Shown here: one piece after another, positions 1 to 4,875 of the stretch
How positions within the stretch are numbered: position 1 is the first letter of the stretch
Layout: each line of letters starts with the position of its first letter
Assembly: GCA_023132075.1 (NCBI GenBank)
Contig: JAGLYT010000071.1
Span: 1 to 7,789, forward strand
DNA length: 7,789 nt
Direction: 5' to 3'
DNA from: a bacterium
GTDB lineage: Bacteria; CBDUZB01; JAGLHV01
The notes under the pieces: model-generated
What the model was told of the DNA's origin: nothing
The model's database searches: none
What the model saw: only the letters and a program-made list of their open reading frames with translations
Translations under genes and position numbers: made by a program

Positions 1-56
1 CAAATTAAATGTTCATAAGCTATCAACCATAGTTCTGAAAAAGTTATCTATATATC

Positions 57-125
57 ACCGAACGCTTGAACTCCCCTGCTTTTTACGCGAAGCGGAAAAA
101 TGTCAGGTGCAACGCATTGTTATAG
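57..125 (-). other. attC-like integron recombination site
   Basis: Read on the minus strand, this runs: CTATAAC (R'' box), AATGCG, TTGCACCTGAC (L''), a hairpin, then GGGGAGTTCAAGC (L') and GTTCGGT (R' box with the GTT crossover triplet). The hairpin uses + strand cctg 75-78 with cagg 104-107, ttttt 80-84 with aaaaa 96-100, and cgc 86-88 with gcg 92-94, with a short loop and unpaired bases as in folded attC sites. The order AAC-spacer-TTGCA ... CAAGC-GTT is that of attC sites bordering gene cassettes. The stop codon of the preceding ORF (TAA, 120-122) lies inside the R'' box, which is typical of cassettes. R' GTTCGGT departs from the GTTRRRY consensus at one position. An ordinary imperfect hairpin is the alternative. 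Confidence 0.62.
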
Positions 126-530
126 GTTGTAATTTTTTTTAATTTGTTCTGCCCATTTATTTGCTTCCCCATTTTCCACGTAGATTATTTGCATATGAGG
201 ATTTTTTTCGATTCCATTAATTATTGATTTTAGAGTTTTAGTGTTCAGCGTGTAATCAGAAAAAATGAATACATAAATGGCACTGCCGCTCCAAGCTACT
301 TCTTCAATTTTGGGAAAAAGTTCTTTTAAGGTAACATTTTTGACTTCTTCTGATTCGATACCTGTATGAAGACTATACTTAAAACCAGTTATTATTCTCG
401 AGCCAATATTATCTTCTTTTATTATAGCTTTGCATGAAATGGCGACACTTCTTAATTCGGCAAATGAAGGTAAAGTATAGAGGATAAAAAAAAGAAACAG
501 TATTAATTTTTTCATTTTATTCTCCTATAA
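63..530 (-). mobile_element. Putative single-ORF integron gene cassette (468 bp)
   Basis: The inferred cassette starts after the G of GTTATAG (+ strand ctataac, 525-531) and ends at the G of GTTCGGT (position 63). In a circular cassette its own 5' end completes the R' box of its attC, so the 5' end should complement R''. Here that holds exactly: GTTATAG against CTATAAC, extendable to 9 bp (524-532 and 118-126). The cassette holds one ORF whose RBS abuts the 5' boundary and whose stop lies in the attC, the compact layout usual for cassettes. Bases 1-62 would then belong to the next cassette, in which I see no gene. No integrase gene or recognisable attI is present, so this could be part of an array, a cluster lacking integrase, or a stray insertion. 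Confidence 0.55.
120..515 (-). CDS. Hypothetical secreted protein, cassette-borne
   Basis: This is a 131-residue protein of unknown function. Residues 1-19 form a classic Sec signal peptide: Met-Lys-Lys, a hydrophobic core (LILFLFFILYTL), and a cleavage-like site PSFA-ELRS after residue 19. The mature part is about 112 residues with one Cys and alternating hydrophobic strands (for example AIYVFIF and MQIIYVEN), which suggests a small alpha/beta fold in the periplasm or outside the cell. No catalytic motif is evident. The start at 515 has AGGAGA 6 nt upstream. The TAA stop lies in the attC-like site, so the gene is probably the payload of an integron cassette, where unknown small secreted proteins are common. 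Expression is likely from the upstream promoter at 579-608. I do not recognise the family. Confidence 0.75.
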   Translation of the reverse strand: MKKLILFLFFILYTLPSFAELRSVAISCKAIIKEDNIGSRIITGFKYSLHTGIESEEVKNVTLKELFPKIEEVAWSGSAIYVFIFSDYTLNTKTLKSIINGIEKNPHMQIIYVENGEANKWAEQIKKNYNL

Positions 531-578
531 CATTATATATTATCTATTTACTCTATTTTCAGAAAACTACACTATAGT

Positions 579-608
579 ATTGTAGAAAAAAAGGGGGGTT
601 AGTGTCAA
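579..608 (-). promoter_or_regulatory. Predicted sigma70-type promoter for the cassette ORF
   Basis: On the minus strand, TTGACA (603-608, perfect -35) is followed by an 18-bp spacer and TACAAT (579-584, one mismatch from TATAAT). It points at the 131-residue ORF, leaving a leader of about 55 nt. A small imperfect hairpin (567-585) overlaps the -10 region. Its position just outside the cassette 5' boundary resembles a cassette promoter (Pc), but no integrase gene is nearby. Confidence 0.5.
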
Positions 609-730
609 GTTTTTTTGGGCAGCAGGCAATAGGGTAGACAATAGGGGCAATAGGGGACGGTTTTAAGATAATAAGTTAATGTTTTTTTCTTACACAGTTA
701 TACTACTTATAAGTAGTATAACTGTGTCAA
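602..730. repeat. REP/MITE-like element with caataggg repeats and palindrome
   Basis: This non-coding stretch begins and ends with the same 7-mer, gtgtcaa (602-608 and 724-730). It contains three copies of caataggg (627-634, 639-646, 648-655), then ggggacggtttt, then the 36-bp palindrome at 692-727. It has no ORF. The ataggggacggtttt string resembles intergenic repeats linked to REP-associated Y1 transposases. That link rests on recollection of such families and was not tested. The 7-bp ends might mark an insertion but could be chance. Confidence 0.4.
692..727. repeat. Perfect 36-bp palindrome
   Basis: The arms ACACAGTTATACTACTTA (692-709) and its exact reverse complement (710-727) meet with no spacer. 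The RNA of either strand would fold into a long stem, and the DNA could extrude a cruciform. No T-run follows directly on either strand, which argues against a simple terminator. On the minus strand a TTGACA (724-729) overlaps its edge, so it could also be an operator, or the tip of a REP/MITE hairpin. Confidence 0.85.
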
Positions 731-746
731 TATAAAACTCTTTAAT

Positions 747-779
747 AATAATAACCACCCTTGAAGGGTGGTTATTATT
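747..779 (-). terminator. Rho-independent-type hairpin after 53-aa gene
   Basis: The arms aataataaccaccctt (747-762) and its exact complement (764-779) form a 16-bp stem, GC-rich at the tip and A/T-rich at the base. It lies 20 nt downstream of the stop of the 53-residue gene at 800. The transcript base is TTATTATT followed by AAAGAGTTTTAT, so the U-tract is partly within the stem. The symmetric A/T arms could stop transcription from either side. Confidence 0.65.
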
Positions 780-799
780 CCTTTGAGAAATTCTAAAGG

Positions 800-961
800 C
801 TACTTATCGTTTTTTTCCACGAATTTCTTAATCTCTTCAACATTCTCCAGTATCAGCTTGGCCTTCCTTAATCCGAATTGAAAAGGGTATTTATCCTCTT
901 CATCATTCTTAATGACCAACATGGGATTTCCTTTGAATTCCGACTCCGATACGATAGACAT
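800..961 (-). CDS. 53-aa conserved small protein, copy 1
   Basis: This is a 53-residue acidic/basic soluble protein with no signal peptide, membrane segment or cysteine. It has a charged N-terminal half with an FKGNP motif (residues 9-13), a central PFQFG (26-30), and a C-terminal helix rich in Lys and Glu (31-53). The start at 961 follows AAGGAGGAG with ideal spacing. A near copy lies at 4169-4330 (47/53 residues identical). The 30 nucleotide differences are mostly synonymous third-position changes, which supports translation under selection. Both copies share the same 15 nt just upstream (AAGGAGGAGTAAATT). I recall similar short proteins in diverse anaerobes, but no function. This copy has its own promoter (1010-1037) and ends before a hairpin, so it looks like a monocistronic, regulated gene. 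Confidence 0.85.
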   Translation of the reverse strand: MSIVSESEFKGNPMLVIKNDEEDKYPFQFGLRKAKLILENVEEIKKFVEKNDK

Positions 962-1007
962 AATTTACTCCTCCTTTTTAATTTGTTAACATATAATTTT
1001 ATTAAGC

Positions 1008-1033
1008 CAATTTTACATAGATATGTAAAATTG
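1008..1033 (-). promoter_or_regulatory. 11-bp inverted repeat over promoter (putative operator)
   Basis: CAATTTTACAT - AGAT - ATGTAAAATTG is a perfect dyad with a 4-nt centre. It covers the spacer and -10, and reaches into the -35 of the promoter for the 53-residue gene. A repressor bound here would block polymerase directly. The sequence matches no operator I can name. A hairpin in the DNA without regulatory role is the alternative. Confidence 0.45.
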
Positions 1034-1037
1034 TCAA
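1010..1037 (-). promoter_or_regulatory. Predicted sigma70-type promoter for 53-aa copy 1
   Basis: The minus strand reads TTGACA (1032-1037), a 16-bp spacer, then TAAAAT (1010-1015). Transcription would begin near 1003, giving about 40 nt of leader containing AAGGAGGAG before the ATG at 961. It separates this small gene from fmdB, which ends at 1076. Confidence 0.55.
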
Positions 1038-1043
1038 CACTTA

Positions 1044-1079
1044 AAATAAAAAAACACAATCATAAGTTTAAATGCTTAT
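1044..1079 (-). terminator. Weak possible terminator after fmdB
   Basis: On the minus strand a short stem (ATAAG/CTTAT, + strand 1062-1066 and 1075-1079) overlaps the fmdB stop codon. It is followed by GATTGTG and a run of seven T then ATTTT. The stem is only 5 bp and A/T-rich, so termination would be inefficient. The case rests mainly on the T-tract and on the new promoter that follows. Confidence 0.25.
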
Positions 1080-1342
1080 TCTTTACAAATATTATCGTCG
1101 GAGCAGGGTGGTTTATCACAGCGTTCGGTCCTGCCACAACATGTTCCGCCTGTGGGAGCACTCTTTTTGTTATCCGTTGCGTAAAATCCCGAACCTTTAA
1201 AAATAACCTGCATTCCCGTTCCAATCACGCGTTTTACATTTCCATCACATTGGGAACATTTTTCAATCGGTGGAGCTGTAATATTCTGAAATTCCTCAAA
1301 TTCATAACCGCATTTTTCACATTTATACCCATATGTAGGCAT
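1076..1342 (-). CDS. FmdB-family zinc-ribbon protein
   Basis: This is an 88-residue cytoplasmic protein of the FmdB/CxxC_CXXC_SSSS regulatory family. It begins MPTYGYKC. Two zinc knuckles, C8-x2-C11 and C29-x2-C32, form a single zinc ribbon. A Gly-rich GSGFY segment (50-54) and a second cysteine cluster at the tail (C68, C69, C75, C80, C86, around CCGRTERC) follow, as in many family members. Family members are often called putative regulators, after FmdB near the formamide/amide utilisation genes of Methylophilus, but their biochemical role is not settled. AGGAGG lies 9 nt before the ATG. It sits 30 nt downstream of the 67-residue cysteine protein, so the two are probably co-transcribed with the hydA-yjdF genes. 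Confidence 0.88.
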   Translation of the reverse strand: MPTYGYKCEKCGYEFEEFQNITAPPIEKCSQCDGNVKRVIGTGMQVIFKGSGFYATDNKKSAPTGGTCCGRTERCDKPPCSDDNICKE

Positions 1343-1372
1343 TTTCTTCTTCCTCCTTTAAATAAATATTTT

Positions 1373-1576
1373 TTACTTTAAATTTTCATCGAGTGTTCCG
1401 TCCGGCATCATATTGTCCGGATGATATACATTGTCTTCTTCCATTTTTTTTCTGATACATTTTGAATAATCCCCCCAACAATAATTTTCAATCCACTGTT
1501 TATTTATTTTCTTTTGTTGGTAAAAATTTTTAAGAGGACACACTTCAAACCACCGGCAAATTTTTTTATCGTTCAT
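1373..1576 (-). CDS. Small four-cysteine conserved protein
   Basis: This is a 67-residue protein with four cysteines in the pattern C7-x5-C13-x19-C33-x6-C40. It has conserved-looking aromatic and basic residues (CRWFEVCP, WIENYCWGDYSKC) and a terminal HPDNMMPDGTLDENL segment. The spacing suggests a metal or iron-sulfur site. I recall short proteins of this type (C-W-x-VCP ... YC-GD-x3-C-R ... HPD-MLPDG) in clostridia and other anaerobes, sometimes labelled as uracil-DNA glycosylase-related. There is no glycosylase domain here, so I do not transfer that name. There is no signal peptide. The region before the ATG lacks a strong Shine-Dalgarno sequence, so translation may couple to the upstream gene 36 nt away. 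Confidence 0.75.
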   Translation of the reverse strand: MNDKKICRWFEVCPLKNFYQQKKINKQWIENYCWGDYSKCIRKKMEEDNVYHPDNMMPDGTLDENLK

Positions 1577-1612
1577 AATTTTTATTAACAGACCCAGTTT
1601 ATATTACTTTTC

Positions 1613-2206
1613 TTATTTTTTCGTTCCTTTATTAATTTTTAAGAAAATTATACCGGAGAAAATCGCTCCTAAGCCGTCGGCAAACATATCTTTTTGGGCA
1701 TCCCAGATATCGCCCTGACTTCCTAAAAAGGCTATTCCTGCAGTAGGATTGGCGGTTACTGCATAGAGCCATTCAATAATTTCATATATTGCTGCAACTG
1801 TAAAGATAGACAATATACCGAATAACGCTGTAAGCAATCTTGAATTTACCAGATTTTTCCGGTTTAGATACTCTGCAACAGGAAAGGCATAAAATCCCAC
1901 GCTGAAATGAGCAATTCTATCAAAATGATTCCTTTCAAACCCAAAAAAATCAGTTATCCAATCAAAAGGTACTCTTTCAAAAGTAAAATGCCCACCCAGT
2001 GTATGTAAAAATATCAAAACACTCATCATAATGTATGACAGGTTTGAAAATTGAAATCTTCTATGGGTTACAGCCAGGAATAAAACTATCCCTACTATAG
2101 GCAGATTTTCCGCAAACCACACATCTCTATCATAGGGGTTTATTGCCAGGGCAATAAAAAATATCACATAGGTGAGCAGTAAATAATGCGGTAATTTTAA
2201 CTTCAT
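1613..2206 (-). CDS. yjdF: YjdF/DUF2238 family membrane protein
   Basis: This is a 197-residue multi-pass inner-membrane protein of the DUF2238 (YjdF) family, function unknown. Hydrophobic segments lie roughly at residues 8-22, 34-47, 56-70, 101-113, 125-149 and 176-190. Family-type motifs between them are HTLGGHFTFERVPFD (68-82), ERNHFDRIAHF (91-101), YEIIEWL (141-147) and GDIWDAQKDMFADGLGA (165-181). The repeated His, Asp and Glu near membrane edges could bind metal or protons, but that is inference. The length is normal for the family. GAGGAG precedes the ATG by 9 nt. It follows hydA by 39 nt, so it is probably in the same transcript. Whether it serves hydrogenase function is unknown. Confidence 0.88.
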   Translation of the reverse strand: MKLKLPHYLLLTYVIFFIALAINPYDRDVWFAENLPIVGIVLFLAVTHRRFQFSNLSYIMMSVLIFLHTLGGHFTFERVPFDWITDFFGFERNHFDRIAHFSVGFYAFPVAEYLNRKNLVNSRLLTALFGILSIFTVAAIYEIIEWLYAVTANPTAGIAFLGSQGDIWDAQKDMFADGLGAIFSGIIFLKINKGTKK

Positions 2207-2245
2207 AAAAATTAGCTCCTCAAAAATTTAATTTTCTCTTTTAAT

Positions 2246-4039
2246 TTATCCCTTGGTTATTCTTAACTTATCTTTATAAGGACAGGAAAACTCGTCTCCT
2301 CCGTAAAGAGGACGATCATAGTATTGTGTGTGCAGTAACTTTCGGGCTTTATCACTTAAAGGTTCACCTAAATACTCTTTATATAACTGTTGAATATACG
2401 GATTCTTATGCGATTGGCGAACAGTCACCTCTTTTTCTTCCCGGTAAATTGCTTTAGCTCTTTTTTCCCTTATTTCCAATCCGCCATAAGGTTGTCCACC
2501 GCCGCCGACACATCCTCCGGGACAAGCCATTACTTCTATAAAATGATAGGTCAATTTATTTTTTCTTTTTCCCTCTGCTACCCGGTCTAAGACTTCTTTT
2601 ACATTACCTAAACCGTGAGCGACAGCAACTCTTATTTTTTTACTACCTATCTCAACTTCTGCTTCTTTTACTCCTTGTAAGCCGCGCACGGCTTCAAAAT
2701 CAATATTGGACAACTCTTTTTCGGTAATAAATTCATAAGCGGTTCTCAAAGCCGCTTCCATTACTCCTCCGGTAGCACCAAAGATTAAACCTGCTCCCGA
2801 ATAAATACCTAAAGGAGCATCCGCTTTTCCATCGGGGAGATTAGCCAAATCAATTCCCGCTTGTTTAATAACTCTGGCAAATTCCCGGGTGGTAATAGTA
2901 ACATCTACATCCTGAACCCCCGAGGAAAACATATCATAACAGCGAAGTATTTCGTATTTTTTTGCCGTACAGGGCATAATGGAAACCATAAATATTTTTT
3001 CTTTGGGGATTTTCATTTTTTCCGCCCAGTATGTTTTTACCATTACCCCCAACATTTGATGGGGAGATTTTGCCGAAGAGAAATTATCAATAAACTCAGG
3101 ACAAAATTTTTCTAAATAATCAACCCAGGCCGGACAACAACTGGTAATAAGGGGAAGTCTGTCTTTTTCTGTTTTATATCTTTTTACAAACTCCGATGCC
3201 TCTTCCATAATAGTTAAATCCGCACCAAAATTAGTGTCAAACACATAGTCAACACCTAATAATTTCAACGCAGTATAAATTTTTTTCGTAACGGAAGTAC
3301 CCACAGGCAAACCAAATTCTTCACCTAAAGCAACCCTTACTGAGGGAGCAATCTGGGCAACGACAACCTTTTCCGGATTATTAAGTGCTTCCCATACCTC
3401 CTGGGTATGTTCTTCTTCATAAATGGCACCTGTAGGACAATACGAGGTACATTGTCCACATTTAACACAAGGACTGTGAAGTAAATCCGGTTTTGCCGCC
3501 GCATAAACTTTGGAACCTCTTTCCATAATCGCTAATGCATTTACTTTTTGAATTTCACTACAAATATAAACACACCTTTCGCAGGCAATACATTTTTCGG
3601 AATTAATGTTTAAGGCTACAGAGGTATTATCCCGATGTTCCGTTTTTATATGGTTTGGAAAACGCAACTCTTCTCTAAGACCTAACTGAATGGCTAAATC
3701 CTGTAATTCGCAATTGCCATTTTTGATACAAATAAGACAATCTGTAGGATGGGAGGAAAGGATTAGTTCTAAATTCATCCGCCGGGCTTTAAGCACCCTC
3801 TGGGTATGAGTAAATATTTCCATCCCTTCTTCTACCGGAGTGGAACAAGCACATTCCAGGTGATCTCTTCCTTTTATTTCTACCAGACAAATGCGGCAAA
3901 CTCCATTTACTTTAAGATCCGGATGATAACACAAAGTAGGAATATTTATCCCTATTTTTTTAGCCGCGTCTAAAATGGTACTTTTTTCAGAAATATTCAG
4001 ATTCTGACTGTCAATGGTTAAACCTACCTCTTTATTCAT
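2246..4039 (-). CDS. hydA: [FeFe] hydrogenase catalytic subunit
   Basis: This 597-residue group A, M3-type [FeFe] hydrogenase interconverts protons, electrons and H2 in the cytoplasm. In order it has: an N-terminal [2Fe-2S] domain (C37, C48, C51, C65); a His-Cys [4Fe-4S] site (H97, C101, C104, C110); two [4Fe-4S] ferredoxin sites (C150/153/156/160 and C191/194/197/201); and the H-cluster domain with TSCCPAW (299-305), MPCTAKK (355-361) and EVMACPGGCVGGGGQP (502-517). H-cluster ligands are C302, C357, C506 and C510. The proton-path residues C301, E280, E283 and S321 are also present. A small-subunit-like C-terminal tail follows. The ATG at 4039 has AGGAAG 8 nt upstream. An in-frame ATG at 4057 would add six residues but lacks an RBS. 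No hydB/hydC genes adjoin it, so its electron partner (ferredoxin or distant NADH subunits) is unresolved. Confidence 0.97.
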   Translation of the reverse strand: MNKEVGLTIDSQNLNISEKSTILDAAKKIGINIPTLCYHPDLKVNGVCRICLVEIKGRDHLECACSTPVEEGMEIFTHTQRVLKARRMNLELILSSHPTDCLICIKNGNCELQDLAIQLGLREELRFPNHIKTEHRDNTSVALNINSEKCIACERCVYICSEIQKVNALAIMERGSKVYAAAKPDLLHSPCVKCGQCTSYCPTGAIYEEEHTQEVWEALNNPEKVVVAQIAPSVRVALGEEFGLPVGTSVTKKIYTALKLLGVDYVFDTNFGADLTIMEEASEFVKRYKTEKDRLPLITSCCPAWVDYLEKFCPEFIDNFSSAKSPHQMLGVMVKTYWAEKMKIPKEKIFMVSIMPCTAKKYEILRCYDMFSSGVQDVDVTITTREFARVIKQAGIDLANLPDGKADAPLGIYSGAGLIFGATGGVMEAALRTAYEFITEKELSNIDFEAVRGLQGVKEAEVEIGSKKIRVAVAHGLGNVKEVLDRVAEGKRKNKLTYHFIEVMACPGGCVGGGGQPYGGLEIREKRAKAIYREEKEVTVRQSHKNPYIQQLYKEYLGEPLSDKARKLLHTQYYDRPLYGGDEFSCPYKDKLRITKG

Positions 4040-4168
4040 TTTTTCACTTCCTAACATTCAAAATGTTTTTAACAACTCTTCGAATCTATCGAATTTTTCT
4101 TTTCAAGGCTTACCTTTCAGGACTTTTCCTGAAAATTATTTCTCCGCCAAGAAACTGAGATATAAAAA

Positions 4169-4330
4169 TTATTTATCGTTTTTTTCTACGAATTTCTTAA
4201 TGCTTTCAATATTCTCTAAAATCAGTTTCGCTTTTCTTAGACCGAATTGAAAAGGAAATCTGTCCTCTTCAAAGTTTTTGATGACTAATATGGGATTCCC
4301 TTTGAATTCCGATTCCGAGACGATAGACAT
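4169..4330 (-). CDS. 53-aa conserved small protein, copy 2
   Basis: This is a paralog of the 53-residue protein at 800-961, the same length and with the same AAGGAGGAG ribosome binding site. It differs at six residues: M14I, D20F, K24R, Y25F, V41I and E43S. The FKGNP (9-13) and PFQFG (26-30) motifs and the Lys/Glu-rich C-terminal helix are unchanged. It lies 129 nt upstream of hydA in the same direction, with no convincing terminator between them. An 8-bp hairpin at 4115-4134 lacks a T-run. The operator-like dyad found upstream of copy 1 is absent here, so the two copies may be expressed differently. The function is unknown. Close linkage to hydA might suggest a role in the same physiology, but this is weak. 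Confidence 0.85.
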   Translation of the reverse strand: MSIVSESEFKGNPILVIKNFEEDRFPFQFGLRKAKLILENIESIKKFVEKNDK

Positions 4331-4354
4331 AATTTACTCCTCCTTGTTAAATAA

Positions 4355-4534
4355 AGTAAAACATCTACATCTAAAAATTTCGAAACTTCAATGCCGGAAT
4401 TGATTAAGACTAATAATTCAAATCTTGATGCTGCTAATTCCATTCCCGCATTGGATAAAATATAACATTTTTATAAGTCAGAAGAATATGAGCCTATTTT
4501 AAAAAAACCACTCTTACCAAAAAATAAATATTAA
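4355..4534 (+). pseudogene. Possible decayed coding stretch in a gene-free region
   Basis: This is part of a 313-nt stretch (4331-4643) without a firm gene. One + strand frame reads coding-like for 36 codons (including NFETSMPELIK and NLDAANSIPALDK, a degenerate internal repeat). It hits TAA at 4463-4465, then continues HFYKSEEYEPILKKP to a second stop at 4532. No RBS precedes the ATG at 4391. The opposite strand also gives an open frame here (containing MELAASRFELLVLINSG), helped by an imperfect inverted repeat (4388-4400 against 4440-4452). Either reading may be chance. I see no tRNA, riboswitch or clear promoter in this stretch. Confidence 0.2.
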
Positions 4535-4643
4535 GCACAAAAACTTCATAGTTATAAACATTTATTCCCTGAACCAACATCATTAAATAAACCCGTATAA
4601 AAATTTGCCGCTTAAATATATCTATTACTAATGATAATACTTG

Positions 4644-4820
4644 TTATCTGGTAAAAGCATAATAAATTACATAAATCCATGATAACAATCCGTGAATTAT
4701 TGCCCAGATGATCGACTCATTAACCGACCAGGAAATAACCATTGCCAGAGCCGAGCCAAAACTAATCCCGGACTTTATTACCTGTTTTTTACTTTGGTAA
4801 AAAAGCGCTTCTGTTCCCAT
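4644..4820 (-). CDS. 58-aa small membrane protein
   Basis: This is a 58-residue protein with a short Lys-containing N-terminus (MGTEALFYQSKKQVIKSG) and then two hydrophobic stretches, about residues 19-32 (ISFGSALAMVISWS) and 37-56 (IIWAIIHGLLSWIYVIYYAF). The linker VNES suggests a helical hairpin in the inner membrane. It resembles small conserved proteins of anaerobes carrying the signature SALA-VIS--VN-SI-WAIIHG---W-YVIYY, whose role is unknown to me. The ATG at 4820 has AAAGGGGG 6-8 nt upstream. It follows pfkA by 55 nt and is probably the last gene of the nifS-nifU-pfkA transcript. I see no clear terminator behind it. Confidence 0.8.
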   Translation of the reverse strand: MGTEALFYQSKKQVIKSGISFGSALAMVISWSVNESIIWAIIHGLLSWIYVIYYAFTR

Positions 4821-4840
4821 TTTGACCCCCTTTATTTTTT

Positions 4841-4857
4841 AGTAATGTCAAAAATGT
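4841..4857 (-). repeat. 17-bp intergenic repeat, copy 1
   Basis: ACATTTTTGACATTACT on the minus strand, between pfkA and the 58-residue gene. An exact copy lies at 6212-6228, between nifU and pfkA. Both lie just after a stop codon and ahead of the next RBS. The included TTGACA has no -10 at a workable distance, so it is not an obvious promoter. Confidence 0.7.
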
Positions 4858-4875
4858 AAGCCTGATTCTAAAATT

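Noticed and set aside
627-655. caataggg units as a CRISPR array
   Set aside because: Units are 8 bp with gaps of 4 bases or fewer. There are no spacers of CRISPR length and no cas genes.
692-727. 36-bp palindrome as an intrinsic terminator
   Set aside because: Low GC and no adjacent T-tract after the stem on either strand. The hairpin at 747-779 is a better candidate.
868-1059. 63-aa minus-strand ORF
   Set aside because: It overlaps the 53-aa gene in another frame, reads through its RBS and promoter, and lacks an RBS of its own. The duplicated frame is the conserved one.
878-1381. 167-aa plus-strand ORF
   Set aside because: Antisense to fmdB and the 53-aa gene. Its cysteine and lysine pattern is a reflection of those genes.
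4040-4057. Six-residue longer hydA N-terminus (ATG at 4057)
   Set aside because: No ribosome binding site before it, whereas AGGAAG precedes the ATG at 4039 at a good distance.
4115-4134. 8-bp hairpin between 53-aa copy 2 and hydA as a terminator
   Set aside because: No T-run follows it on the minus strand, so termination is not supported.
4014-4250. 78-aa plus-strand ORF
   Set aside because: Antisense across the hydA start and 53-aa copy 2, with no RBS or recognisable domain.
4841-4857. TTGACA inside the 17-bp repeat as a promoter -35
   Set aside because: At 16-18 bp spacing there is no -10-like sequence. For the 4841 copy the -10 would fall at the next start codon.
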